NCBI RefSeq assembly: GCF_020567425.1
Contig: NZ_JAJCVJ010000002.1
Span: 1,033,068 to 1,097,067, forward strand
Length of the DNA stretch: 64,000 nt
Direction of reading: 5' to 3'
Source of the DNA: Salinirubrum litoreum
GTDB lineage: Archaea > Halobacteriota > Halobacteria > Halobacteriales > Haloferacaceae
The position numbers and the translations under genes are program-made. Numbering within the stretch: the stretch's first letter is position 1; the number at the start of each line of letters is the position of its first letter. Shown one piece after another: positions 1-7,594 of the stretch. The notes beneath the pieces were generated by a model. The model did not search any database. It was not told where the DNA came from and saw nothing but the letters and a program-made list of their open reading frames with translations.

Positions 1-2858
1 TGGCGGTCGTCCGGCCCGGAGCCGAGGAAGTCCTCGACTGCGGTCCACCGCACCCAGACCGCGTCCGGGGCGGAGTCGGTGTCGCCGGTCGCTCCGCCAC
101 CGACGACCTCGACCTGTTCGGGAGCGTCGGCGACCAGACCCTCGCGGTCGGCAGTCGAGAGGGTTCGCGCTTCGTCGACCCAGACCGACTCGGCGACCAC
201 CGGCGGCGAGGCGACCGCGAACGTCTGATCTGCGGTGCCGTCGCTCCCGCCGAGTAGTTCGTCGGTCACGCTCTCCACGTTCGTCGCCCACCCGGCGTTG
301 ACCGCCAGCACCTCCACGACCGGCGGCGTCTCGGTCGGATCGCCGACGCTCGATTCGGTGGGGAGGGTCGTCTCGCAGGGGTCGCTGTCGGCGTGGCCGG
401 GGCGACCGCAGTCGGCGTGGTCGTCGCCTGCGTGCCCGCCACAGCCGCAGTCGTGGCCGGATTCGTCTGTCGAGTCGCCACCGGTGTCGGCGTCGCTGTC
501 TGCGCCGCGTTCGTCGGTCTCCTCGCTCGCCTCCTCGCCCGCGACCGGGCCGCCGCCGACAGCGACCGGATCACCACTCGGCGTCAACAGCGCGACCTCG
601 TCGGGCACCGTGTCGTTCAACACCGGCGCGCGGAAGTCGAACCAGACGTCGGCCGGTCCCGGCGAGAGGCGGCCGCTGGCGACCGTCAGGGTCCCACCCG
701 CGTCGATCACCGTGCCGCCGGGGAGCGCCCGGTGCTGGTCGACGTCGAGGTTGCCGTGTTCCACGTCGACCAGGTACCCCGAGAGGTCGAGACTCCGGTC
801 GCCGGTGTTCCGGAGTCGGATCGTCTCGCGGGGCGCGTCGATGCGGTCGATCCGGATCGCCAGGTCGGCGGGACCGGTCGCCGGCGGCGGCGTCTCGAAC
901 GCCCCCTCGACGACACTCGCCCGGAGCCAGTGTCGCGCCGCGCCGAACAGCCCGACCGCCTCGCTCGCGTCCGGGAAGACCACCGAGATGAGCCCGCGCG
1001 TCAGCAGACGTTCGGTCCCGTCGGCCACGTCCGGCACGGCCCACTCCGTGACCTCGCCGCCGGCCCCGGCGTCGGTCGCCTGTCGACTGTACGTCCACGC
1101 CAGTCGCGGGTCGAAGTCGGCCGGCGTCGCCCGGTCGGTCGGCGACCAGAGCAACTGGATCGGCCCGTCTTCGAGTCGCCGGTCGAACCCGAGCGCGAGC
1201 GTCTGGCCGTCTGCCGGCAGTCGTCGGAACGGGCGGGTGCGCTCCCGGAGCGCCAGCGACACGTCGCGTGGCGCCTCGCCGTTGTCCGCAGCGAGCAGGT
1301 GGTCCGGACGCTCCTCTTTGCCGTACTGGAGGCGCAGCATCGAGAGCTTCGGCGGGGTCACGCCGTCGGTCTTCGTCGTCCACGTCTCGGTGTTGTTGGA
1401 GGTGTCTTCGGTCCGGACGTACGCGACAGAGCCGTAGTCGCCGCCGACGAGTCGCGCCCTGATCCAGTGGCCGTCCTCGCCCGCCACCGCCGTCTCCGCG
1501 AGGTCCGGCGGCACGTCGAAGACGACCGTGCCGCTGTCGGTGAACCGCCGCGCGTCCGGGTCCGTCTCGTCGCGGAGCGGGAGTCGCGTCCACGCGTCCC
1601 CGTTCCAGAACTCCCACGAGACCGACGGGCCACCGGCGTCCGACATCGCGTCGGCGTTCGCCAGCGTGAGCGAGAGGGTGACGGTCGCCCCCGGCGTCGT
1701 CAGCGCGTCACCCGACGCGATGGCGAACGTGTCGCGGTGTCGGGGGTGGTCGCCGAAGGGGAGCACTGGCTCGCTGGCGGTCGGATCGGAGAGTGGGACG
1801 TCGTTTGCGAACAGCGCGTCCGCAGCGCGGCCGACCGCGCCGCCGCCGAGTGCGGTGTCGCTCCCCTCGCCCACCGCACGTCGGTCGCCGGCCGCGAGCG
1901 TCACCGGGCCGACGGCGAGTTCGAATACGTGTGCTGGATCGCAGTTCCGGTTGGTCGTCGCCCGGAGCCAGCGACTGGTCCGCCCGCCGACCGTCGTCTC
2001 GGTGAGGGGTCCGGGTGGTCGGAGTTCGATCGAGACCACCTGCTCGCCCCAGCGGTCGGTGTCGGTCTCCATCGTCTCGGGTTCCACGACGTGCCAGTCT
2101 TCGACCGGTTCGCCCTCGGGTGCCGGTTCGTCGAGTCGGATCGGATCGGTCGCCTCGCCGTACCACTCCCAGATGAGACAGTCCGCGAGGAAGTCGGCGA
2201 CAGCGTCCGTCTCCGACTCGCTGTCGGCGTCGACGCGCAGTCGGACCCGCACCGCCGCGCCGGGTGCCTGCTGGAGGAGGCTCGCGTGGCCCAGCGAGAG
2301 GACGTGTGCCTGCCGGTCCCGGCCGGTGAAGGGTTGGAACGACTCGCCGGCCGACACCGCCGCGTCGTGGCGGTAGAGTCGGTCCGCGTCCGGATCGACG
2401 CTCACCACGTCGGTCAGCCTCGCGGGCGTCGCCTCGAAGCCGGCGTCGGTCTCGAAGATCGTCTTCGCCTCGTCCACTGCTCTCGTGCCGGCGGGCACCC
2501 GGACGTTCTCGGTCGCGCCCTCCGAGACCGTGACCGTCAGTGGAATCCGTCCGGCCTGCGGCGGCGCGCGGTCGAAGCCGAGTCGGTCGAAGAAGGCGAC
2601 GCGGTGTTTCGCCGGCACCCGGTCCAGTCGCTCGGTCGTGTGGCGTGCGAGTTCGGCGAAGAGGTGGACCAGCGCGGTCCCGGCGTCGTCCCCCGGGTCC
2701 CACGAGGGCGTGTAGCCCGGCGCGAGGGCGAGTGCGTCCCGGAACAGGTCGTCTCTGCTCCGGCCGTCGAGCACCGGGTCGGTGGTCGCGTCCGACGCCG
2801 ACCCCGGCGTCGAGACCGCGTCGGTCCCCGGTTCGGCGCTCGGATCGTCACTCGCCAC
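1..2858 (-). CDS. Baseplate J-like assembly protein of the contractile injection system (3' end outside window)
   Basis: Reading the minus strand from a GTG at 2858 gives one open frame down to base 1, so the C-terminus is missing; 952 codons are present. The N-terminus carries the usual opening of long gp6/J-type 'putative baseplate assembly' proteins: a GTALVHLFAELA segment at about residues 60-72, then ERLDRVPAKHRVAFFDRLG. Near the left edge VRWTAVEDFLGSGPDDR is the typical strand-plus-loop of this family. In related systems (Afp11/Afp12) such proteins form the wedges that surround the spike and anchor the first sheath ring. The start overlaps the end of the gp25-like gene by 11 bases, so it is translationally coupled. 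GTG is chosen because upstream codons would run deep into the gp25 gene. The family call is firm; whether it matches Afp11 or Afp12 is open. Confidence 0.85.
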   Translation of the reverse strand, partial: MASDDPSAEPGTDAVSTPGSASDATTDPVLDGRSRDDLFRDALALAPGYTPSWDPGDDAGTALVHLFAELARHTTERLDRVPAKHRVAFFDRLGFDRAPPQAGRIPLTVTVSEGATENVRVPAGTRAVDEAKTIFETDAGFEATPARLTDVVSVDPDADRLYRHDAAVSAGESFQPFTGRDRQAHVLSLGHASLLQQAPGAAVRVRLRVDADSESETDAVADFLADCLIWEWYGEATDPIRLDEPAPEGEPVEDWHVVEPETMETDTDRWGEQVVSIELRPPGPLTETTVGGRTSRWLRATTNRNCDPAHVFELAVGPVTLAAGDRRAVGEGSDTALGGGAVGRAADALFANDVPLSDPTASEPVLPFGDHPRHRDTFAIASGDALTTPGATVTLSLTLANADAMSDAGGPSVSWEFWNGDAWTRLPLRDETDPDARRFTDSGTVVFDVPPDLAETAVAGEDGHWIRARLVGGDYGSVAYVRTEDTSNNTETWTTKTDGVTPPKLSMLRLQYGKEERPDHLLAADNGEAPRDVSLALRERTRPFRRLPADGQTLALGFDRRLEDGPIQLLWSPTDRATPADFDPRLAWTYSRQATDAGAGGEVTEWAVPDVADGTERLLTRGLISVVFPDASEAVGLFGAARHWLRASVVEGAFETPPPATGPADLAIRIDRIDAPRETIRLRNTGDRSLDLSGYLVDVEHGNLDVDQHRALPGGTVIDAGGTLTVASGRLSPGPADVWFDFRAPVLNDTVPDEVALLTPSGDPVAVGGGPVAGEEASEETDERGADSDADTGGDSTDESGHDCGCGGHAGDDHADCGRPGHADSDPCETTLPTESSVGDPTETPPVVEVLAVNAGWATNVESVTDELLGGSDGTADQTFAVASPPVVAESVWVDEARTLSTADREGLVADAPEQVEVVGGGATGDTDSAPDAVWVRWTAVEDFLGSGPDDR

Positions 2859-3252
2859 GGGTCCCCTCCTCGACGTAGAACGGGTAGACGAGATTGTCCG
2901 CCCGCCCGGTGCGCCGGAGTCGGTAGTCGATCTCGACCAGCAGTCGGCCGGGCGCACCCTCGTCTCGGCTGGCGGTCACCGACTCGACCGCGATCCGGGG
3001 TTCCCAGTCCCGGAGCGCCTCGCTCACGGTCGCCTCGATCTGCGTGAGGGTGGTCGTGCTGATCGACGCGAAGGTGTAGTCGTGGATCCCACAGCCGAAG
3101 TCCGGGCGCATCACGCGCTCGCCCTTCGCGGTCCCGAGGACGATCCGGATCGACTCCTTCACGTCCTCGGGACCGGCGGAGAGCGCGACCCGGCCGGTCC
3201 CGTCGGTCTCGACCGGGAACGACCAGCCGCGTCCGAGGAAGTCGTCCTGCAT
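2848..3252 (-). CDS. gp25/GPW-type baseplate protein
   Basis: 134 residues, the normal length for the gp25 lysozyme-like baseplate family (no lytic activity expected). It has the family layout: an FLGRGWSFPV opening, then SIRIVLGTAKGERVMRPDFGCGI, where ERVMRPDFG is the hallmark of gp25/W proteins, followed by an ALRDWEPRI segment and a final strand. In contractile tails this protein sits in the wedge and links baseplate to sheath. The start lies 3 bases after the PAAR gene stop and the end overlaps the baseplate-J gene, so it belongs to one operon. I see no unusual feature. Confidence 0.93.
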   Translation of the reverse strand: MQDDFLGRGWSFPVETDGTGRVALSAGPEDVKESIRIVLGTAKGERVMRPDFGCGIHDYTFASISTTTLTQIEATVSEALRDWEPRIAVESVTASRDEGAPGRLLVEIDYRLRRTGRADNLVYPFYVEEGTRGE

Positions 3253-3255
3253 GAG

Positions 3256-3546
3256 TCACCCGATCTGCACGGTCGAACTGCCGCCGACCACGGTGTTCGG
3301 CGGGCCGTTCTCGACGATGGTATCGCCCAGTCTCACTGCCGGCATCCCCTCGATCAGCACGGTCGCGCTCCCGACCGCGACGACCCCGCCGACGTGCGGG
3401 ACCGGTCCCGAGGAGAGCGGGCAGGCGTGGAAGTCCACACCAGCGCGCCACGCCGGCAGGCCCTCGATCACGACGGTCGGACTCCCGGCACCGGTCAGCG
3501 GCGGGCCGTGGGCGGTCGGATCGGTCACGCGTGCGGCCGGTGGCAT
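3256..3546 (-). CDS. PAAR-motif spike-tip protein
   Basis: 96 residues, a single PAAR domain and nothing else. PPAARVTD at the N-terminus is the signature; AWRAG and AVRLGD mark the two repeated halves, each ending in a short beta strand (TVVIEGLPA, TVLIEGMPA). PAAR proteins sharpen the tip of the trimeric spike in injection systems and carry a metal ion held by His/Cys; here the candidates are His13, His40, Cys42 and His51. No effector domain is fused. It follows the spike gene after a 73-base gap and precedes gp25, the usual order in eCIS operons. Confidence 0.93.
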   Translation of the reverse strand: MPPAARVTDPTAHGPPLTGAGSPTVVIEGLPAWRAGVDFHACPLSSGPVPHVGGVVAVGSATVLIEGMPAVRLGDTIVENGPPNTVVGGSSTVQIG

Positions 3547-3548
3547 CG

Positions 3549-3617
3549 TCAGATCGCCTCCGGTCGTGGTCGTCGGCTGGACGTCTCGTTCTTTTCCGAG
3601 TGTATCGTGTTCTGCAT
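3549..3617 (-). CDS. Possible 22-residue micro-ORF between spike and PAAR genes
   Basis: In the 73-base gap between the spike and PAAR genes the minus strand has an ATG two bases after the spike stop and an open frame of 22 codons (starts MQNTIHSEKNE, ends RPEAI). It would be coupled to both neighbours. The length is too small to judge coding bias and I know no eCIS component of this kind, so it may only be a spacer with a chance ORF. Confidence 0.15.
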   Translation of the reverse strand: MQNTIHSEKNETSSRRPRPEAI

Positions 3618-3619
3618 GG

Positions 3620-4534
3620 TCAGTTGATGGTGACGAGTGTCCCGTTCAGCGTCAGCACGCCGCCGGCCTCCACGGTCAGGTTCCCGTCGCTCGTGATGTC
3701 GATCTGCGGTGCCTCGACGGAGACGGCGGTCGAACTCGACAGCGTCAGGCCGCCGGACTCGAACGTCACCGAGTTCGTCCCGTTGCCGTCTTCGACGGTC
3801 ACGGTGCCGCCGCCGTCGTCGAGAACGACCGTGTGCCCGCCGGCGGTCTCGATGCGGAGGCCGCCGTCGCTCGCGTCGTCCAGTTCGATCTCGTGCCCCG
3901 ACCGGGACTTGATCAGGCGCACGTCGTTGCTTCCCTCGTTTGCGGCGGGCGGGGCGTCCTCGCCGTTCCACAACGCGCCGACGACGTAGGGTTCGCCGGG
4001 GTCGCTCGCGTCGAACGCGACCAGCACCTCGTCGCCGACCTCCGGCAGGAAGTAGGTCCCCCGGTCGCCGCCGGCCATCGGGACCGCGATGCGCGCCCAG
4101 TCGCTCTCGTCGTCACCCTCGCGCCGGGGGATGCGGAGTTTCACGCGACCCATCCCCTCCGGGTCCTCGTTGTCGGTGACGACCGCCGGGGTGACGCCGG
4201 TGGCGGTCGCACCTCTGCCGACGTACTGGCGTTCGCGCTCGCTCACGGCCGGGCCTCCCGAGTCGAGTGCCGACCGATTCGCAGGCGGCGACTCCATCGC
4301 GTCGGCTGTCGCCGACGCTCCGTCGTCGCCCGGTGGAAATGCGGTCGTCGCAGTGTCGTCGGCGGTCCGTGCTGTCGCGGGACAGTCGGCGGTTCGGACT
4401 GTCGCGGTGCGGTCGCCGGTCGGGGCCGTCGCGGTGCGGTCGTCTGCCTCGGCTGTCGCGGTGCGGTCGCCGGTCGATGCTGTCGCGTCTCGAACGGTCT
4501 CGTCTCGGTGTCTCTCCTCTGTCTCATAGCACAC
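3620..4534 (-). CDS. gpV/VgrG-like baseplate spike protein with a disordered N-terminal tail
   Basis: 304 residues. The core begins near residue 100: an OB-fold (GVTPAVVTDNEDPEGMGRVKLRIP... WARIAVPMAGGDRGTYFLPEVGDEVLVAF) is the gpV/gp5 signature, then YVVGALWNG. A C-terminal series of short beta strands (VVLDDGGGTVTVEDGNG to LTLNGTLVTIN) should form the triangular beta-prism on which the PAAR tip sits. The first 95 residues are different: Thr/Ala/Asp-rich with repeats of the type (T)GDRTATA and a segment GDDGASATADAMESPPA that recurs in the tail-assembly gene at 13480. In most eCIS the hub and spike are fused (Afp8); here the hub is the separate gene just upstream, overlapping by 11 bases. 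A later start near residue 96 is possible but the overlap favours this ATG. Confidence 0.88.
   Translation of the reverse strand: MCYETEERHRDETVRDATASTGDRTATAEADDRTATAPTGDRTATVRTADCPATARTADDTATTAFPPGDDGASATADAMESPPANRSALDSGGPAVSERERQYVGRGATATGVTPAVVTDNEDPEGMGRVKLRIPRREGDDESDWARIAVPMAGGDRGTYFLPEVGDEVLVAFDASDPGEPYVVGALWNGEDAPPAANEGSNDVRLIKSRSGHEIELDDASDGGLRIETAGGHTVVLDDGGGTVTVEDGNGTNSVTFESGGLTLSSSTAVSVEAPQIDITSDGNLTVEAGGVLTLNGTLVTIN
4287..4336. repeat. 50-bp hairpin repeat, copy 1 (inside spike gene)
   Basis: This stretch matches 13730-13779 at 49 of 50 positions and in the same orientation. It contains a 7-bp perfect inverted repeat (CGTCGGC / GCCGACG, 4-base loop) nested in a wider one (GGCGAC / GTCGCC). 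It is read in the same frame in both genes and gives GDDGASA-T/S-ADAMESPP. Confidence 0.85.
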
Positions 4535-5612
4535 GCTCCTCGACCGCGAAGTCGGTCCGGAACCCCTCGCCGCCGATCCGGTGGGTCGCCCCCGTCACGA
4601 AGTAGGTCCGGTCGAACCGGTCGCCCAGCCCCGACAACTGGACCGTGTCGCCGGCCTGCAGGTCCGGGACGCCGACCGTCTCGCCGTGGCCCGAGACCAG
4701 CCCACTCCGGATGCGGTCCAGCGCGGCCTGCGCGACCGCGTCGGCCTCGCTCGTCGAGTCCACCGGCACCCGGAGCGTCTCGGTGCCGGACCCCGGCCCG
4801 TCGTGGCTCGCGGTGCCGACGATCTCGGTCTTCTTCGCCGGGTCCCAGTGTCTGACCGTCACCTCGGCGACCTGCTCGGCGCTCGTCGTCGTCACCGAGA
4901 CGGACCCGAGCGACTCGCCGTACCGGAGCGAGACGGTCGGATCGGCGTCGTAGGCCGGCGGCGCGAATCGGACGGTCCCCCGCCGACAGGCGAACTGGAA
5001 GCCGTTTCGCCGCGCCCGACGCTGGAGGAAGTCGTAGTCCGACTCGGCGTCCTGCACGACCTTCGGGTGGGTCACGTCGGTCGACTCGATCTCCCGTCCC
5101 GCGAAGTCGTACTCACCCAGCACCGCGCTCGCCACGTCGCCGTCGGTCGTCTCGTCCCACGAGCGCGTCCGGGTCCCGTGGGTCGTCGCCTGCAGTGGAC
5201 CGTAGCCCGCGATCTCGACCGACGGCGGGCCACTCGCGGGGTAGTCGGCCGACACCTCCGAGACGGAGCCGACGAACGCGTCGACCAGAGTGTCAGCGTA
5301 CCCCACCGCGACCGTGACCGCTGCCCCGGTCTCGAAGTCGGCCCAGTCGAGGTCCGGAAACGACACCCGGCGCGTGGTCGGGTCGAACTCGCCGTCGAAC
5401 CGCGCCGAGAACCGGTCGGCACCGGCGACGGTCGTATCGACCGAGAGATCCGTGACGACGCCCTCGCCGGCGCGGTAGGTCGCGTCGCCGATCGAGAGTT
5501 CGAAGGCCGGTTCGTACAGGCCGCCGTAGGCCGACTTCAGTGCCGCGAGGGTCCCCTCGGTGTCGGTGCTCGGTGCGCCCCGTCCACCCGGTTCGCGGGT
5601 GCCGAGACTCAC
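4524..5612 (-). CDS. gpD-like baseplate hub protein (phage late control D family)
   Basis: 362 residues from the GTG at 5612, whose GTGA overlap with the LysM gene stop fixes the start; a longer frame upstream would lie inside the LysM gene. The N-terminal half (YEPAFELSIGDATYRAGEGVVTDLSVD... GADRFSARF... DFETGAAVTVAVGY) is the first gp27/gpD beta-barrel. The middle contains the HPKVVQDAESDYDFLQRRARRNGFQF segment, the most conserved part of gpD/VgrG hubs. The C-terminal barrel ends in GDTVQLSGLGDRFDRTYFVTGATHRIGGEGFRTDF. As a trimer it should make the adaptor between the inner tube and the spike encoded next. A single Afp8-type polypeptide is split in two here. Confidence 0.92.
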   Translation of the reverse strand: MSLGTREPGGRGAPSTDTEGTLAALKSAYGGLYEPAFELSIGDATYRAGEGVVTDLSVDTTVAGADRFSARFDGEFDPTTRRVSFPDLDWADFETGAAVTVAVGYADTLVDAFVGSVSEVSADYPASGPPSVEIAGYGPLQATTHGTRTRSWDETTDGDVASAVLGEYDFAGREIESTDVTHPKVVQDAESDYDFLQRRARRNGFQFACRRGTVRFAPPAYDADPTVSLRYGESLGSVSVTTTSAEQVAEVTVRHWDPAKKTEIVGTASHDGPGSGTETLRVPVDSTSEADAVAQAALDRIRSGLVSGHGETVGVPDLQAGDTVQLSGLGDRFDRTYFVTGATHRIGGEGFRTDFAVEERVL

Positions 5613-6250
5613 GACTGCCTCCCGGCCGGCGGAATCGTCAGGTCCGCGCCAGACTGGAGCGTCCGTGGGTTCGTGATCCCGTTCGCGGCCGCGATCACCC
5701 GCCACGCGGTCGGGTCGCCGTAGGCCGCCTCGGCGATGCTCGACAGCGTGTCGCCGGCCGTGACCGTCACCTGCGTCGAGGCGCTCGCGGTCGCGGCGTC
5801 CTCGTCGGTCGAGGGTTCGTGTTTCCGGGCCGTCACCGCGACCCGTGCCCGGACCGGCGTGCCGTCACGCCGGAACATCGTGTAGGTCGCGTCCACCGAC
5901 TGGAGGACGCCGAGGAAGTTCAGCCCGCCCCACGCGATCCGACAGACCGGCGGCGTCGCGACCGACAACAGTGCCGTCACCCCGTCGACGTACTCGCTCC
6001 GCACGTCGCCGCCGGACTCGTAGGTGTCGAACAGCAGCGTCACCGACAGTGTGGTCGTGTCCGGCGTCGTCGCCTGCGAGACCTGTTCCTGGTTGCCCCG
6101 CAGGCCCTGTCCGCCTAGCCCGTGGCCGTAGTTCAGCGAGTACTCCGTCGGGTTGAACGCGAAGGGGATGCGCTCCCGCGGGAACGTGTTCCCCCGGGCG
6201 TCGACCACTTCGAGGTAGCCGTCGTCGGTGCCGACCGGCGACGCCGACAT
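5609..6250 (-). CDS. LysM-domain tail adaptor (Afp7-like)
   Basis: 213 residues. The first 150 residues are the CIS-specific part (FPRERIPFAFNPTEYSLNYG; the phrase FNPTEYS is characteristic of eCIS and related phage proteins). A LysM domain occupies about residues 162-208: TAGDTLSSIAEAAYGDPTAWRVI then NPRTLQSGADLTIP. In characterised systems this protein is the inner baseplate or tube-initiation adaptor; its LysM is structural and does not imply peptidoglycan binding, which would have no target in an archaeon. The start shares one base with the previous stop (TGATG) and the end overlaps the hub start by four, so translation is tightly coupled. Confidence 0.92.
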   Translation of the reverse strand: MSASPVGTDDGYLEVVDARGNTFPRERIPFAFNPTEYSLNYGHGLGGQGLRGNQEQVSQATTPDTTTLSVTLLFDTYESGGDVRSEYVDGVTALLSVATPPVCRIAWGGLNFLGVLQSVDATYTMFRRDGTPVRARVAVTARKHEPSTDEDAATASASTQVTVTAGDTLSSIAEAAYGDPTAWRVIAAANGITNPRTLQSGADLTIPPAGRQS

Positions 6251-7587
6251 CAGCGGTCACCTCGCTCGCGGGCGATGCGTCGGTCCCGCCGGAGTCGCCG
6301 AGAGAGTCGATCCACGATCCGGTCCACGGTCGCCGGCGGGAGTGACACGGAACCGGGGTCGGCGTCGCCGGCGGCAGGGTCGGGCGGCGTCGTCGCCGAT
6401 TCGACCGCCGACGATCCGGTCGTCTCTGCCGACTCCGTGCCGCGCCTCAGGCCGCCAGCCCCGGGACTGACCGAGTCGCCACGCTCGGCGGGAGGGTGCC
6501 CCCCGGTGGCGCTCCCGGCTTCGGTGTCCCCGTCGACCTCGGAGTCACGCGAGGCGACGACCAGCCGTGGCTCGTCGAAGCCGGTGTGAGTACCGAGTCC
6601 CGCAGTCGACGCTCGCGTCCCGTCGCCGAGTGGTCCGGACCGACCGGCGCGTCCGGTCGTACCGATACCGGACCGACCACCGGTCAGACCGGCGCGACCG
6701 GTGCTGACGGCTCCGGCGGCCGACACCGAGAGTCCCGGCTCGCTCGTCCCGAATCCGGCTCTCGTGTCGTCGGTGGCGGTCGTGCCCGGTCGGCCGGCGG
6801 CCGGCACCGTCGGTCCCCTGTCGGCGGGGGTGACCCGGTCGCCGACGTCGGAGTCCCCGGAGACGGGAAGGTCGTCGCCCGACGACAGCACCGCGACCGA
6901 CCGCCGACCGCGTGGCACCTGGCGCACGGGTCGGGTCGACAGACCGACCGGTGATCGCGGCCGGGTCGGCCGAACTGTCGTGATCCGGCGACGGTCGGCC
7001 TGTTGGTGGACCGTGTCCGTCTGCTGTCGGGAACGCTCGCCGGTCGCCGCCGACTGTCTGCCCGACGCCGTCGGCGAGGCTCCCCGGTCGTCGCCGACCG
7101 AACCGGTGGGCGGGAGGCGGAGTGTCGTCGCGGGGTCGTCGGCTCCCGTCGGTCGCCGACTCCCACTCTCGGTGTGTTCGCCCGACTGACCGACCTCGCG
7201 GGTGACGGTGATCCGGCGCGTGACCGACAGTCGCGTCGGGTCGGCGGTCGACGGTGGCGAGATCCCGGCGGTGGGTGGCTCGCCGGTCTCACTCGACGCG
7301 TCACCGCCCCGTGGGCGCTCGCCCGCTCCGAACCCGAGCAGGTCGGCGAGTCGGAGGTACGAGAGCGGTGTCGCTCGACCGCGAGTGGGTCCGCTCGGTG
7401 CGTCGGCGGCGGCCCGGTCCGCGCGGGCGAGTCGGTCGACCCGGCGAGCGCGAGTGCGGGGTCGGCGGCGCGTCCGGAGTCCCGGTCGGCTCCCGCCGAG
7501 CAGTCTGGCGAACGGCGGTCGGCGGCGTCGGCCGAGTACGCCGAGGGGGCTGTCCGTCGAGTCGTGGTCGTCGCTGTCTTCCATCAT
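6250..7587 (-). CDS. Long disordered eCIS-associated protein with conserved-looking basic C-terminal helix
   Basis: 445 residues, rich in Arg, Ser, Thr, Gly and Pro, with no recognisable fold in residues 30-415. Two parts look ordered. One is a region near residue 70 (TPLSYLRLADLLGFGAGE). The other is the last 27 residues (ATVDRIVDRLSRRLRRDRRIARERGDR), an amphipathic, strongly basic helix like those that close several short eCIS proteins. It sits between the DUF4157 gene (7-base gap) and the LysM gene (1-base overlap), so it is part of the operon and its synthesis is coupled to the adaptor. Its length is close to that needed for a tape-measure or cargo role, and no other tape-measure candidate is visible, but that is only inference from position. 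The third-position GC bias fits a real gene. Confidence 0.7.
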   Translation of the reverse strand: MMEDSDDHDSTDSPLGVLGRRRRPPFARLLGGSRPGLRTRRRPRTRARRVDRLARADRAAADAPSGPTRGRATPLSYLRLADLLGFGAGERPRGGDASSETGEPPTAGISPPSTADPTRLSVTRRITVTREVGQSGEHTESGSRRPTGADDPATTLRLPPTGSVGDDRGASPTASGRQSAATGERSRQQTDTVHQQADRRRITTVRPTRPRSPVGLSTRPVRQVPRGRRSVAVLSSGDDLPVSGDSDVGDRVTPADRGPTVPAAGRPGTTATDDTRAGFGTSEPGLSVSAAGAVSTGRAGLTGGRSGIGTTGRAGRSGPLGDGTRASTAGLGTHTGFDEPRLVVASRDSEVDGDTEAGSATGGHPPAERGDSVSPGAGGLRRGTESAETTGSSAVESATTPPDPAAGDADPGSVSLPPATVDRIVDRLSRRLRRDRRIARERGDR

Positions 7588-7594
7588 CTGAGTG

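Noticed and set aside
393-3047. Long plus-strand open frame opposite the baseplate gene
   Set aside because: High GC gives long antisense frames. The minus frame encodes a recognisable baseplate J protein, while the plus frame is Arg/Val-rich and matches no family.
5609-6250. LysM protein as a cell-wall hydrolase
   Set aside because: No catalytic domain is present, and the FNPTEYS region marks it as a baseplate adaptor.
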